A stretch of DNA of 64,000 nucleotides, from positions 372,001 to 436,000 of the forward strand of contig CAJTXT010000001.1 of assembly GCA_910583875.1 (NCBI GenBank), read 5' to 3'. This document shows, piece by piece, positions 1 to 8,730 of the stretch. The stretch comes from an uncultured Vampirovibrio sp. Its GTDB lineage: Bacteria; Cyanobacteriota; Vampirovibrionia; Gastranaerophilales; Gastranaerophilaceae. Position 1 is the first letter of the stretch. The number at the start of each line of letters is the position of its first letter. The position numbers and the translations under genes are program-made. The notes under the pieces are model-generated. The model saw nothing but the letters and a program-made list of their open reading frames with translations, was not told the DNA's origin and made no database searches.

Positions 1-270
1 TACTTTAATATTACTTACTTTTCCATTCTTTGAAACAGTAAATAATAATACAACTCTATTTGATTCATTTTTCTTAGGCGGCTTCCAATTAAGTTTTATA
101 TCACGCTGTAACTTTTTCATAAAAGGAGCAAAATCAACAGATGTTTCACTGCTTTTCTTTTCTTGTGCAGAATTATTTTTCTTACTTACATTTGGATTAT
201 CAGCAAAAGTAAAATTTATTACTCCCAGTAAAACAAAAGATATAAATAAACAAATAAGTTTCTTTTTCAT
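1..270 (-). CDS. TonB C-terminal-domain protein, exported (partial)
   Basis: The 5' 90 codons are present; the 3' part lies beyond the window edge. It starts at ATG 270 with TAAGGA upstream. The N-terminus (MKKKLICLFISFVLLGV...TFA) is a typical signal peptide, followed by a polar linker. The stretch from about residue 50, 'FAPFMKKLQRDIKLNWKPP' then 'VVLLFTVSKNGKVSNIKV', is the start of a TonB C-terminal-type fold (family knowledge). Such stand-alone exported TonB-C proteins are usually periplasmic and do not necessarily energise transport. It is the last visible gene of a three-gene minus-strand operon with the two membrane proteins upstream. Confidence 0.75.
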   Translation of the reverse strand, partial: MKKKLICLFISFVLLGVINFTFADNPNVSKKNNSAQEKKSSETSVDFAPFMKKLQRDIKLNWKPPKKNESNRVVLLFTVSKNGKVSNIKV

Positions 271-312
271 ATTAATTCCTTAACAATCTATATTATTTAT
301 TTTAGCATCGTT

Positions 313-978
313 TTAATTAAATATATGTTCTCGAATATAAGCTGATGGTAATACTTGCATATTTTCTGCATCAATTACAGCTTGGAAAATGTCATCATTT
401 AATTTATTTGGCTTTTGTGCTCCATTTATGTCTAATTCTATTACACAGCTTGAATTCATAGGATTTTCTATATCTATAATTTTACAGCCCTTTTCAAACT
501 TAACAATTGAATAAATAATACCATCAAATGTTTGGAAATATCTATTATCTTGATATTTTTTAGGTAAATTCCCCTTATCCTTAATACTTAATCTTCTTTT
601 GAACAGTGCTTGCATATCATCAGCCGTTTCAAAATCAGAAATTTTTGTTTTTTCAAGTGAATATTCAAGTGAAATTGCTTGATTTAATATTGAAATACAC
701 TTTTTTACATAACCATTTCTATTATTTTGATAACAAGGTCTATTCGCCTCATTCCAAATACGTATGAATAAAAGCAGAACAAGGATATAAATAGTGGAAT
801 GAATAATAATTTGGATGATATCTCTCACTTTATGTTTTTTGCTTATTTTAAAAAGATTTTTTAAATTTTTACGATTTTTAATTATTGTTATAATTGAACT
901 TAAAAACCAGTACAATATTAAAATTACTATACCTGTATAAAAAACTAAAATAAAAATTGTAGCAATATCAAAACTCAT
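313..978 (-). CDS. hypothetical membrane protein
   Basis: 221 residues, family not recognised. Two hydrophobic segments are visible, about residues 5-33 and 52-75, followed by a mostly polar C-terminal domain of about 145 residues that is probably outside the cytoplasm. That domain has three Cys (in RPCYQNN, KKCISIL and KGCKII) and a further one in SSCVIEL. The start at 978 is preceded by AAGGTAGG. It begins 7 nt after the stop of the upstream gene (986-1768), so the two are co-transcribed and share the G-tract promoter at 1786-1817. Confidence 0.7.
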   Translation of the reverse strand: MSFDIATIFILVFYTGIVILILYWFLSSIITIIKNRKNLKNLFKISKKHKVRDIIQIIIHSTIYILVLLLFIRIWNEANRPCYQNNRNGYVKKCISILNQAISLEYSLEKTKISDFETADDMQALFKRRLSIKDKGNLPKKYQDNRYFQTFDGIIYSIVKFEKGCKIIDIENPMNSSCVIELDINGAQKPNKLNDDIFQAVIDAENMQVLPSAYIREHIFN

Positions 979-985
979 AAAAAAC

Positions 986-1768
986 CTACCTTAAAATCAT
1001 TCCGCCCCATTCAACCATAGTATAACCACTGCGGTTAAATGGAATTAATGTTTGTTCTTTTATTTTTTCATTTTTCTTTGCTTTAGTTATAACAATCTCA
1101 ACTCTGTTTATATTATCAGGTCTAGGGTCAATATATAAAGGTAAATAATTTTCAACATCTTCATTTTGAAGAAAATATATTTTAACCTGTTTCCAACCTG
1201 TATTTTTTACTTTTTTATTCCAGTATCTTACAAATTCAACTTTTTCTTCTTTGTTAAAATTCAACTCATCAGCTTTTTTACTTAGAAAATCTTCAATATT
1301 TTCCGATTTAACAATAAACCCTTCATTCTTTTTAGGAACCGGCTTAACTACCTGCACTCCATCCCAATATATATAAGGATATTTATTTATCTCGCAAGCT
1401 TGTTTAGAATACTCAAATCCAAATTCTTTATAAGGAAGTTTTTCGCAATTTGTATATTTAGGCTGCAAGTCTCTTAAAACTCCATTAGGTTCCGCTTCAA
1501 CATACCAGCCGTTTTTATATTTCGGAATTACATTTTTATATTTAATTGTTTTATCAAGTTTAACAGATATTTGTGTTGTATTTTCAGGATACAAATAAAT
1601 GGCAGGTTTATAATTTACAGGTTCAACAGTAAAAGCAAAAACAACAAAACCTATTATAAAAAGAGAAATAACAAAGCCCAAAACAGCGTTTCTTAACTTA
1701 AACCCTGCATTTTCATCTTCAAAAATTTCTTGGTCTTTCTTTTGATTTTCGTCCAAATTTTCTTGCAT
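986..1768 (-). CDS. membrane-anchored 'KPAIYLYPE' domain protein
   Basis: 260 residues. A charged N-terminus of about 25 residues is followed by one hydrophobic segment (about 28-48), which predicts an N-in anchor with the rest exported. The exported part opens with KPAIYLYPENTTQISVKL. This 'KPxIYLYP' signature occurs in exported proteins of unknown function in many bacteria (family knowledge). The C-terminus ends with a Trp/Gly-rich VEWGGMILR. The ATG at 1768 has an ideal AAGGAG 8 nt upstream. The likely promoter contains a G10 run between its -35 and -10 boxes, so expression may be phase variable. It is the first gene of the operon; function unknown. Confidence 0.75.
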   Translation of the reverse strand: MQENLDENQKKDQEIFEDENAGFKLRNAVLGFVISLFIIGFVVFAFTVEPVNYKPAIYLYPENTTQISVKLDKTIKYKNVIPKYKNGWYVEAEPNGVLRDLQPKYTNCEKLPYKEFGFEYSKQACEINKYPYIYWDGVQVVKPVPKKNEGFIVKSENIEDFLSKKADELNFNKEEKVEFVRYWNKKVKNTGWKQVKIYFLQNEDVENYLPLYIDPRPDNINRVEIVITKAKKNEKIKEQTLIPFNRSGYTMVEWGGMILR

Positions 1769-1785
1769 AACAACTCCTTTAGAGT

Positions 1786-1817
1786 ATTATATCATATTTA
1801 CCCCCCCCCCGAAACAA
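1786..1817 (-). promoter_or_regulatory. promoter with G10 tract in its spacer
   Basis: On the minus strand TTGTTT (1817-1812) and TATAAT (1791-1786) are separated by 20 nt that include ten consecutive G (1810-1801). A spacer near 17 nt would be optimal, so a change in tract length should alter promoter strength, as known for the Neisseria opc poly-C promoter. An AAGGAG SD and ATG 1768 follow. The boxes are read directly; the switching is inferred. Confidence 0.6.
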
Positions 1818-1830
1818 GATATTATTAATA

Positions 1831-1861
1831 AAAAAACCGTCTTAAAATAAGACGGTTTTTT
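1831..1861 (-). terminator. rho-independent terminator of pfp / bidirectional barrier
   Basis: An 8-bp ACCGTCTT/AAGACGGT stem with a 4-nt loop is flanked by A-run and T-run on both sides. It lies upstream of the pfp stop on the + strand map, between the 3' end of pfp (1878) and the G-tract promoter, and can end minus-strand transcription leaving pfp. Confidence 0.85.
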
Positions 1862-1877
1862 ATATTTTAAAACTAGA

Positions 1878-3557
1878 TTAAACAGCTGTTAATTTAGCAG
1901 CGTTTTCAAGTCTTAAAGTTTCTGTTGTGATATCACAAACACTTGATGGTCCAAAGTATTGAATAGAACCAGGGAAGATATATTTATCTTCTAAAGCCCA
2001 TTTTTCTCTATTTTCTTCTAATACTTTGAAAACAGGTCCATCTAATTCAACCAATGCTTTTTTAATAACTGGTTTAAATTGTCCGTGACGTTTTTCCATA
2101 TTCATCATCATTGTTAAAGGAACACCGCCTGCAACCCATTCACTAGCCGGAGCAGAAAGGTTTTTAACTGATGATAAATAACCTGTTAAGCCGAATTTCA
2201 TTAAAGCAAATGCATTATAACCTAATGAATAGCAATAGTCAGCATCAAAGTTAGATGGGAATGCACATCTGCCTTCATAACCGAAGAAATGGCATTGAGC
2301 AGAGAATTTACCAACAAAAGCGCCTGCTTTTTTCATTTCTGCTAATTTTTCGCTAACCATTTCGATTAATAATTTTTCAGTTTCAATTTTAGAAACTTGA
2401 ACGTTTCCGTGAGGGTCTCTATCCATTAATAATTGTTGTTTAATCATTGTTGGAAGTGAAGAAAATACTGCTGCATCTTCTGCATTTAATTTACCTTTTA
2501 TAATTTCAAATTTTGCATTTTCTTCAGCTGTTTTATAAGCTTCATCATTTTCTAAAACTGCTAATGTATCATTTAAGTTAGCAATCATAGATTTGATTTC
2601 AGGAATAAATTCAATTAAACCTTCAGGAATTAAAGCGATACCGAAGTTTTTACCCATTGCAGCTCTTTTTGCTACAACATCTGCCATATAATCAACAATT
2701 TGTCTTAATGACATTTTCTTTTCTTCAACTTCTTCTGAAATCAAAGTAATATTTGGCTGAGTTTGCAATGCAACTTCTAAACCAACGTGAGTAGCACTTC
2801 TACCCATTAATTTAACAAAGTGCCAATATTTTTTAGCTGAATTAGCATCTCTTAAAATATTACCGATTAATTCAGCATAAGTTTTTGTAGCTGTATCAAA
2901 ACCGAATGAAATTTCGATTTGGTCATTTTTTAAGTCGCCGTCGATTGTTTTAGGACAACCGATAACTTGAATACCTGTATTATTTTTAACAAACCATTCT
3001 GCTAACATTGCAGCGTTAGTGTTTGAATCGTCGCCGCCAATAATTACAACACCTGTAATACCTAAGTTTTGGCATACTTTTAATGATTTTTGGAATTGTT
3101 CTTCAGTTTCTAATTTTGTTCTGCCTGAACCGATAATATCAAAACCGCCTGTATTTCTGTAAGCGTCGATTTTTTCATCTGTAAATTCAATATAATCACC
3201 GTCAATAATACCTGAAGGTCCGCCTAAGAAACCATATAATTTGCTTTCAGGATTTGATTGTTTTAAAGCGTCATATAAACCAGCGATTACATTGTGTCCG
3301 CCAGGAGCTTGTCCGCCTGATAAAATAACACCGATGTTTCTTTTTTCACATGCTTCTTTTGAAGAAGATGATTTAAAAGTTACAACTGGTTTTCCGTATG
3401 TATTTTTAAAAAGTTCTTCAATTTGTTCACAGTCTTTAACTGCTTGTGTTTTGCTGCCTTCTGACATAGTTAGACTGTTAATACCGCCTGCTAATGATGC
3501 AGGTAATTTTGGTTGGTATTTTAATCTTTCAATTTGAAGTGAAGAAAGTTCTTTCAT
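1878..3557 (-). CDS. pfp: diphosphate--fructose-6-phosphate 1-phosphotransferase
   Basis: PPi-dependent phosphofructokinase, reversible F6P/F1,6BP conversion in glycolysis. At 559 residues it matches the long plant-beta/spirochaete-type form and not the ~320-residue ATP enzyme. Visible motifs: GGQAPGGHN near residue 82 (nucleotide/PPi loop), GGPSGI, IGGDDSNTNA (the second Asp of GGDD marks PPi use instead of ATP), PKTIDGD (catalytic Asp), and KLMGRSATHVGLE (sugar-phosphate site). It is followed by its own terminator and appears monocistronic. The start at 3557 (MKELSSLQIERLKYQPKLP) fits the family. Use of PPi suits a fermentative energy metabolism. Confidence 0.95.
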   Translation of the reverse strand: MKELSSLQIERLKYQPKLPASLAGGINSLTMSEGSKTQAVKDCEQIEELFKNTYGKPVVTFKSSSSKEACEKRNIGVILSGGQAPGGHNVIAGLYDALKQSNPESKLYGFLGGPSGIIDGDYIEFTDEKIDAYRNTGGFDIIGSGRTKLETEEQFQKSLKVCQNLGITGVVIIGGDDSNTNAAMLAEWFVKNNTGIQVIGCPKTIDGDLKNDQIEISFGFDTATKTYAELIGNILRDANSAKKYWHFVKLMGRSATHVGLEVALQTQPNITLISEEVEEKKMSLRQIVDYMADVVAKRAAMGKNFGIALIPEGLIEFIPEIKSMIANLNDTLAVLENDEAYKTAEENAKFEIIKGKLNAEDAAVFSSLPTMIKQQLLMDRDPHGNVQVSKIETEKLLIEMVSEKLAEMKKAGAFVGKFSAQCHFFGYEGRCAFPSNFDADYCYSLGYNAFALMKFGLTGYLSSVKNLSAPASEWVAGGVPLTMMMNMEKRHGQFKPVIKKALVELDGPVFKVLEENREKWALEDKYIFPGSIQYFGPSSVCDITTETLRLENAAKLTAV

Positions 3558-3691
3558 TTAATAACTCCATTCTTTTTGTACCAATTTACAAGTAAATTGT
3601 ACCACAAAAGTATTAATTTATCGGCAAGATTTAGCTATTAGGGGAATAAAAATTTTTTACATTTAAGAAATAATCACGAAAAAGGTGGATT

Positions 3692-4039
3692 ATGAAAAAA
3701 CTTAGTTATTTATTATTAATTTTAATATGTACAAACCCTGTTTTTGCTTTTAATTATACTGAAGAAGATAAAAACATGTTTTATGACGCATTTTTAGACG
3801 GTTATATTACAGAAATGCAAAAAACTGTAGATCAACTTGAAATTGAGCAGGCAAAAAAAGATAAAATTATGACAGAAATAAAAAAACAAACAAAAAAGCA
3901 AGATTTAATAAATTCTTCTTGGGGATGTATCCAGAAATATCCTATTGAACAAATTGTTTCCGCTTCTGTAATTTGTACATCTGATTGGACAAATAAGCAG
4001 AGTGAGCGTAATAAGAATTTGTTTAAATTGTTAAAATAA
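3692..4039 (+). CDS. small exported protein, unknown
   Basis: 115 residues. It has a clear signal peptide (MKKLSYLLLILICTNPVFA) and a charged, Lys/Glu-rich, mostly helical mature part. Two Cys (WGCIQKYP and SVICTSDW) could form a disulfide. The ATG has AAGGTGG upstream. No family recognised. The stop codon lies at the edge of the left arm of the hairpin element 4035-4152. Confidence 0.65.
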   Translation: MKKLSYLLLILICTNPVFAFNYTEEDKNMFYDAFLDGYITEMQKTVDQLEIEQAKKDKIMTEIKKQTKKQDLINSSWGCIQKYPIEQIVSASVICTSDWTNKQSERNKNLFKLLK

Positions 4040-4152
4040 GAACTGGTGCAAAAAGATTGGGAAAGTTATCTTCTCGTCCTGTGATTTCGCGATACCTAAA
4101 ATCAATGGACTTCGAAAATAACTTTCCCAATCTTTTTGCACCAGTTCTTATT
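4035..4152 (+). repeat. hairpin element, copy 1 (private arms, conserved centre)
   Basis: Perfect 35-bp inverted arms (4035-4069 and 4118-4152) surround a centre read as CCTGTGATTTCGCGATACC then TAAAATCAATGGAC. The left arm starts inside the stop codon of the preceding gene. The arms are unique to this copy; the centre is shared by ten sites in the window. The transcript would fold into a ~118-nt hairpin and may act as a 3' stabiliser or terminator (inference). Confidence 0.85.
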
Positions 4153-4265
4153 AAAAAAGTTCGCAAAAAAGTATTAGGATATTGTTTCAACGGCCTGTGT
4201 TTTCGCGATACCTAAAAACAATGCCCGTTGAAACAATATCCTAATACTTTTTTGCGAACTTTTTT
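4153..4265 (+). repeat. hairpin element, copy 2, abutting copy 1
   Basis: Perfect ~41-bp arms start with AAAAAAGTTCGC on the left and end with GCGAACTTTTTT on the right, around the conserved centre (GTTTTCGCGATACC / TAAAAAC). It directly follows copy 1 with no gap but shares no arm sequence with it. The T-run at the right end makes it look like a long terminator. Confidence 0.85.
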
Positions 4266-4272
4266 CTTCAAT

Positions 4273-4301
4273 TTGCAAATAAATCAACTTTATTGTCTAA
4301 T
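4273..4301 (+). promoter_or_regulatory. aroA promoter, leaderless arrangement
   Basis: TTGCAA (4273-4278), 17-nt spacer, TCTAAT (4296-4301) with a TG two nt upstream of the -10 region. The aroA ATG follows after only 6 nt and no SD is present, so transcription probably starts at or next to the ATG. Confidence 0.6.
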
Positions 4302-4307
4302 TAAATT

Positions 4308-5585
4308 ATGGATATAACAGTAAAAAAATCAGTACCTTTAAAAGGTGAAATAGAAATTCCGGCAGATAAATCTATAACACATAGAGCATTTATGTTTGCT
4401 GCACTTACGAAAGGAAAAGTTAAAGTTTCCAATTACTCAAAAGGTGCAGACTGTATGTCAACACTTAAAATCATTCAAGATTTAGGTTGCAGCGTTGAAT
4501 TTATTAACGATAAAGAAGTTTTGATTAACGCTGAAAACTCATTAAAAGAACCAAAAGAAGCACTTGATTGCGGTAATTCAGGCACTACAACAAGATTAAT
4601 GATGGGCATTTTAGCAGGGCAAAATTTCAACACAAAAATGTTTGGTGACGCAAGTCTTTCTAAACGTCCCATGAAGAGAGTTATTGCTCCTTTAGAATTA
4701 ATGGGCGCAAAATTTAAACATAATGACTATAAAATGCCAATTGAAATACAAGGAACTCAATTGCAAGGTATAGATTACAATTCTACATTGGCTTCTGCGC
4801 AGGTTAAATCCTGTTTATTACTTGCAGGACTTAATGCAGAAGGTATAACATCCTTTACAGAGCCATATAAATCAAGAAATCACACCGAACTTATGTTTGA
4901 ATATATGGGCGCTGATATAAATGTTGAAGGTAATAGAGTAAGTATTAAAAAATCTCAATTGCAGCCAAAAGATATTACTGTTTGTGGTGACATTTCCTCA
5001 GCCGCTTTCTTTATGGTTGCAGCTTTAATAGTTCCTAATTCAGACATAATAATAAAAAATGTAGGAATTAATGAAACAAGAAGCGGGATTATTGACGTTT
5101 TAAAAGCAATGAACGGTCATATAGAACTTTTAAATAAACGCATTGTTTCTAATGAAGAAGTAGCAGATATTAGAGTTAAATACTCAAATTTAAAAGCAAC
5201 TACTATTGAAGGTGCTATAATTCCAAGATTAATTGATGAAATTCCTGTTATAGCTGTTGCTGCTTCTCAAGCAGAAGGAACTACCATAATAAAAGATGCA
5301 GGTGATTTAAGGAATAAAGAAGCAGATAGAATTACAGCCGTAAAAACAGAATTGCAAAAACTTGGTGCTGATATCGAAGAAACTCAAGATGGTTTTATTA
5401 TAAATGGAAAAACAGAACTTAAAGGCGATTGCGAAATTGAATGCTATCACGACCATAGAATTGCAATGAGTGCCTACGTTGCTGGTTTGATATGTAAAAA
5501 ACCCATTAAAATTAATGAATTTCAATGGGTTGATATATCTTTTCCTGAATTTTTAGAACTTAATTCTAAATTAACTATTTCATAG
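4308..5585 (+). CDS. aroA: 3-phosphoshikimate 1-carboxyvinyltransferase (EPSP synthase)
   Basis: Transfers enolpyruvyl from PEP to shikimate-3-phosphate in chorismate synthesis. 425 residues, normal length. Visible motifs: PADKSITHRA (residues 18-27), GNSGTTTRLMMG (PEP/S3P site), RPMKRVI, ALVQVKS-like SAQVKSCLLLAG, and DEIPVIAVAA with the catalytic Asp. The C-terminal DHRIAMS is typical. The start codon is set by a promoter only 6 nt upstream, so the mRNA is probably leaderless. The 3' end overlaps the convergent gene 5575-6315 by 11 bp. Glyphosate-site class not assigned. Confidence 0.95.
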   Translation: MDITVKKSVPLKGEIEIPADKSITHRAFMFAALTKGKVKVSNYSKGADCMSTLKIIQDLGCSVEFINDKEVLINAENSLKEPKEALDCGNSGTTTRLMMGILAGQNFNTKMFGDASLSKRPMKRVIAPLELMGAKFKHNDYKMPIEIQGTQLQGIDYNSTLASAQVKSCLLLAGLNAEGITSFTEPYKSRNHTELMFEYMGADINVEGNRVSIKKSQLQPKDITVCGDISSAAFFMVAALIVPNSDIIIKNVGINETRSGIIDVLKAMNGHIELLNKRIVSNEEVADIRVKYSNLKATTIEGAIIPRLIDEIPVIAVAASQAEGTTIIKDAGDLRNKEADRITAVKTELQKLGADIEETQDGFIINGKTELKGDCEIECYHDHRIAMSAYVAGLICKKPIKINEFQWVDISFPEFLELNSKLTIS

Positions 5586-6315
5586 GATATTTAACGCTTG
5601 ATGAATTATTTGCATCTACTTTAAAAGTAATGTATACTCTTTCACCTTTATAATCATCAGGTGGAATATCAAAACTATTTACATTGGATAAAGCAAGTAA
5701 CACAGAATTATCTAAACTTTCATTATGAGAGCTTGAAACAATAGTTTTTGAACTTAAATTACCTTCTTTATCAACAACATATTGAACTTTGCATTCACCA
5801 GAACCTTGTATTATTGAAGTATCCCATTTTCTGTTAAACTCATTACCAATATTTACAATATATTCTCTTAAAACAGGAGAAATAGATCTGAAACGTTCAT
5901 TTAATAGTGGTAAATTTGCAATAGGATCCTTTGCCTTAAATGCAGAAGGTACTGTTTTATCCCAATAAGTACCAACATCTGGAATCTTAACATTCGCTAC
6001 TGCCACATTTTCTTTTATTTGAGCTTTTTTTGCTTTTTTATGCGGAGGTAAAACAAAAACAAAAAGACAAAGAACCGCAATAACACCTGCTGCAATCATA
6101 GATTTTTTCTTTTCAACTTTTTCACGTTCAAGTTCAGCAGCTTCTTCTGGTGTTAATCTTTTTTTAGGTGCAACATGTCTTACAGGCTCAGGTTCAGGTT
6201 CATAATACTCTTCTTCGTATGTTTCTTCATAAACTTCTTCAAAAGTATCATTACCGCAATCACAAAAATCTGGGCATTGTTCGTATTCTGCATTACATTC
6301 TGTACATCTATACAT
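5575..6315 (-). CDS. zinc-ribbon, single-TM, TonB-C-like protein
   Basis: 246 residues in three visible parts. The N-terminus has a CxxC-type ribbon (YRCTEC...CPDFCDCGN, residues 3-21), then an acidic and Lys-rich linker. One membrane segment follows (about 73-90, MIAAGVIAVLCLFVFVLPP), then an exported domain that resembles TonB C-terminal folds (CKVQYVVDKEGNLSSKTIVSSS...SLDNSVLLAL). A cytoplasmic zinc ribbon joined to a periplasmic TonB-C domain suggests an envelope signalling or assembly role (inference). Last gene of a three-gene minus operon with the FHA-like membrane protein and the vWA protein. Confidence 0.7.
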   Translation of the reverse strand: MYRCTECNAEYEQCPDFCDCGNDTFEEVYEETYEEEYYEPEPEPVRHVAPKKRLTPEEAAELEREKVEKKKSMIAAGVIAVLCLFVFVLPPHKKAKKAQIKENVAVANVKIPDVGTYWDKTVPSAFKAKDPIANLPLLNERFRSISPVLREYIVNIGNEFNRKWDTSIIQGSGECKVQYVVDKEGNLSSKTIVSSSHNESLDNSVLLALSNVNSFDIPPDDYKGERVYITFKVDANNSSSVKYPMK

Positions 6316-6333
6316 TATTTATTTCCTTTTAAA

Positions 6334-8007
6334 TTAAAAATCTTTATCTACTTTTTCTAGTAATTCTTCTCTTACGATGATTTCAAATTTAGTATTTCCT
6401 AACATATTTGTTTCCATAATAAGAATTGATGTAGGTAATAATGCTCCAACAAAGCTTAAAACCATACCCATAATATCACCGCCCATTACGCCGATGAAAT
6501 ATGAAACGTTCATTGTAACTTCGATAAATACAACACAAAGTGCAATAATAAAGAATTTTTTAGCTTCTTTTTTAAGGTTTTTGCTGCTTTCAACACCATG
6601 AAGAACAACACCGTGTACATTATAATCACTAAAACCATCTTGTTTTATTACATTAGAAGCCAAAACTCTTTTTGTTGTAGCAAAAGATGTTGCAAAACAA
6701 TGGAAAGCGAAAATAATCATAATCATCGCAAGTGCTAAGAAGATTGGAGAGAATTTAAAACCATCTGATAATCTTATCCAACCAGCTGCTTCAGGGAAGC
6801 ATTCAGCAAGTGTTTGAGATACCGCATAAGCAAGGAATGGTGCAGTAATAATACCCAAACCATATTCAAGATATGATTTAATTTCCAAGTTAAATATTTT
6901 ATTACTAATATCTTTTAATTTTTTCTTAGTAATATTGTTTACATATAAAGTAATCCATTGTTGATAATCTTTAACAATTGCTTGGAAGTCTTCTCTGCTT
7001 TCATAACTGTCAAGTTCTTCACCTGCTTCAGCAATTGTATTTTGAGTAATAGCTGCAAATACAGCGAGGAAAATACATAAGAAAGAACAACCAATTAACA
7101 TTTGAGGTATTAATAATGGAAGTTGATATGTATGCATTGATAATTCAACTAAACTGAATACCATAATAGCTGCGAAAATACCGCCGCCTGATAACAAGCA
7201 TAAGCTTTGGATTGTTCTTGATGATTGAGTTACTCTTGTTTTACCTTTATTTTGAAGAGTTAAGAATTGACCCAATTTTAAAATCATAGTAACAATTATA
7301 AAGCCAACTGCAGCAAGAAATAATATTCTATTTTGCAATTGTCCGTTTAAAGATTCTAAACGAATAATATCTTTTAAAATGAAAGCCATTGCAAACGGAA
7401 CAAACAATATAAAGAAATTCAAGAAAGCCAAAATGATTTCATTTTGAGACAATTTATTTCTTAAATAATTTGCTTTGTAAGCAATTTCTTTAGTGATTAA
7501 AGCTCTTCTTCTTTCAATATCAGCTTTTCTTCTTTCAATTTTAATTTTTGTTTGAGCTCCAACGCCCTTACCATAAAGTGTTTCGATATCTTGTTCATTA
7601 AGTTCTTCATCTTCAATCATAGTGATTGTTTTTTTGTTTTCAGCCTTTTTTAATCTTTCTGCATTTCTTCTATTAGCAAGCTCTAATGAGCCAGGAACTA
7701 CTTTTGGATTAGTACCTGCAGCAGTAATTTTAATACTAATAAATTCATCAGAATCAGCAATCATTAGTTTACATAAAGAACCAATTTCAATAGATTGACC
7801 TATAGGCTGACCTCTAAATAAAACCTTATCACTTCTAAAATTATTAACGATTTGCCATTTGCCTGTATCTAGTTTTTGAAGTGAAATTATCAAATCAAAA
7901 CCTAAATTCAATAATCTAAAATGACAATTAGGAGCTGTTCCTATATTAATAACATTAGAATCATTAAATACTTTTTCATTATGTTGAGATGTTATAGTAA
8001 CTTTCAT
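6334..8007 (-). CDS. polytopic membrane protein with N-terminal FHA-like domain
   Basis: 557 residues. The first ~95 residues (MKVTITSQHNEKVF...NIGTAPNCHFRLLN...GKWQIVNN...VLFRGQPI) have the strand pattern of an FHA/'INTEGRITY'-like beta sandwich; the canonical phosphothreonine-binding residues are not clear. A charged, Arg-rich segment (100-185) leads to about eight hydrophobic segments between residues 190 and 540. Family not recognised. The downstream TonB-C-like gene is 18 nt away and the upstream vWA gene 9 nt away, so they form one operon and probably one envelope complex (inference). Confidence 0.65.
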   Translation of the reverse strand: MKVTITSQHNEKVFNDSNVINIGTAPNCHFRLLNLGFDLIISLQKLDTGKWQIVNNFRSDKVLFRGQPIGQSIEIGSLCKLMIADSDEFISIKITAAGTNPKVVPGSLELANRRNAERLKKAENKKTITMIEDEELNEQDIETLYGKGVGAQTKIKIERRKADIERRRALITKEIAYKANYLRNKLSQNEIILAFLNFFILFVPFAMAFILKDIIRLESLNGQLQNRILFLAAVGFIIVTMILKLGQFLTLQNKGKTRVTQSSRTIQSLCLLSGGGIFAAIMVFSLVELSMHTYQLPLLIPQMLIGCSFLCIFLAVFAAITQNTIAEAGEELDSYESREDFQAIVKDYQQWITLYVNNITKKKLKDISNKIFNLEIKSYLEYGLGIITAPFLAYAVSQTLAECFPEAAGWIRLSDGFKFSPIFLALAMIMIIFAFHCFATSFATTKRVLASNVIKQDGFSDYNVHGVVLHGVESSKNLKKEAKKFFIIALCVVFIEVTMNVSYFIGVMGGDIMGMVLSFVGALLPTSILIMETNMLGNTKFEIIVREELLEKVDKDF

Positions 8008-8016
8008 TCTAGTCCT

Positions 8017-8685
8017 CTATCTTCCTACTGTTTCTAAAATCTTTCTTACGGCAGCATCAACATTTTCTTCTGAAGCCATTATTAATTGTTTTTCTTTTAA
8101 AACCGGCAATAATGTTTGTCTTATTTCATCTAATTTTTGAGGATGAGCATATAAGAATGCTAACGTAAAATCCGGAATATATTTTAGTGTATTTTTTATA
8201 TTTTTTGGTAAAGTATTCCAATTAATTTGTTTTTTAATGTCACCTTCATTTTCCATATCACCAAGGAAGACAATTACAGGTCTGTAACCTTCTTCTTTAA
8301 ATCTCAAAGCATCTCCAACTGCTTTATACAAGGCTACACCATAAGCAGTTCCCCAACTTTTAGTATTATAAGTCCCACGTGTTTCCATAGCTTTTTTCAT
8401 TGCAACAAGTTTATTTGGTTTTCCATTATAAATATTATAAGCATCTTCTGTAACCACATATATTATTGCATGGTCTTCCGAATCAAGCCTTTTACACACT
8501 TTTAAGATTGTTTGTTCTTGCTGGTGCTGTAAATTTTTATTAGATGCAGACGTATCCAACAAGAAGATTGTTGCCACAGGCTGGAACTGTTTTAATTCCA
8601 TATTCATAAAGCCTACAGCGATTAACTTTACAACATAAAGGACTATTACTAATAATAAACCTAGACTACAAGTTCTTTTAAACAT
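8017..8685 (-). CDS. von Willebrand factor A-like protein, membrane-anchored
   Basis: 222 residues. An N-terminal hydrophobic segment (about 7-27) is followed by a vWA-like domain. TIFLLDTSASN (about residues 40-50) is a MIDAS-type DxSxS, and VIVFLGDMENEGD has the position of the late acidic motif. It probably sits on the outer face of the inner membrane. It is the first gene of the operon with the FHA-like membrane protein and the zinc-ribbon/TonB-C protein. A TATAAT box lies 10 nt before the ATG. Partner unknown. Confidence 0.75.
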   Translation of the reverse strand: MFKRTCSLGLLLVIVLYVVKLIAVGFMNMELKQFQPVATIFLLDTSASNKNLQHQQEQTILKVCKRLDSEDHAIIYVVTEDAYNIYNGKPNKLVAMKKAMETRGTYNTKSWGTAYGVALYKAVGDALRFKEEGYRPVIVFLGDMENEGDIKKQINWNTLPKNIKNTLKYIPDFTLAFLYAHPQKLDEIRQTLLPVLKEKQLIMASEENVDAAVRKILETVGR

Positions 8686-8730
8686 ACTACTCTCGATTAT
8701 ACTAATTTAACAATAGAAATTGTATCATAT

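Noticed and set aside
3241..3537. Antisense open frames inside pfp, metK, rplL and other genes
   Set aside because: They are long only because the opposite strand codes for conserved proteins; none has an SD or recognisable domain.
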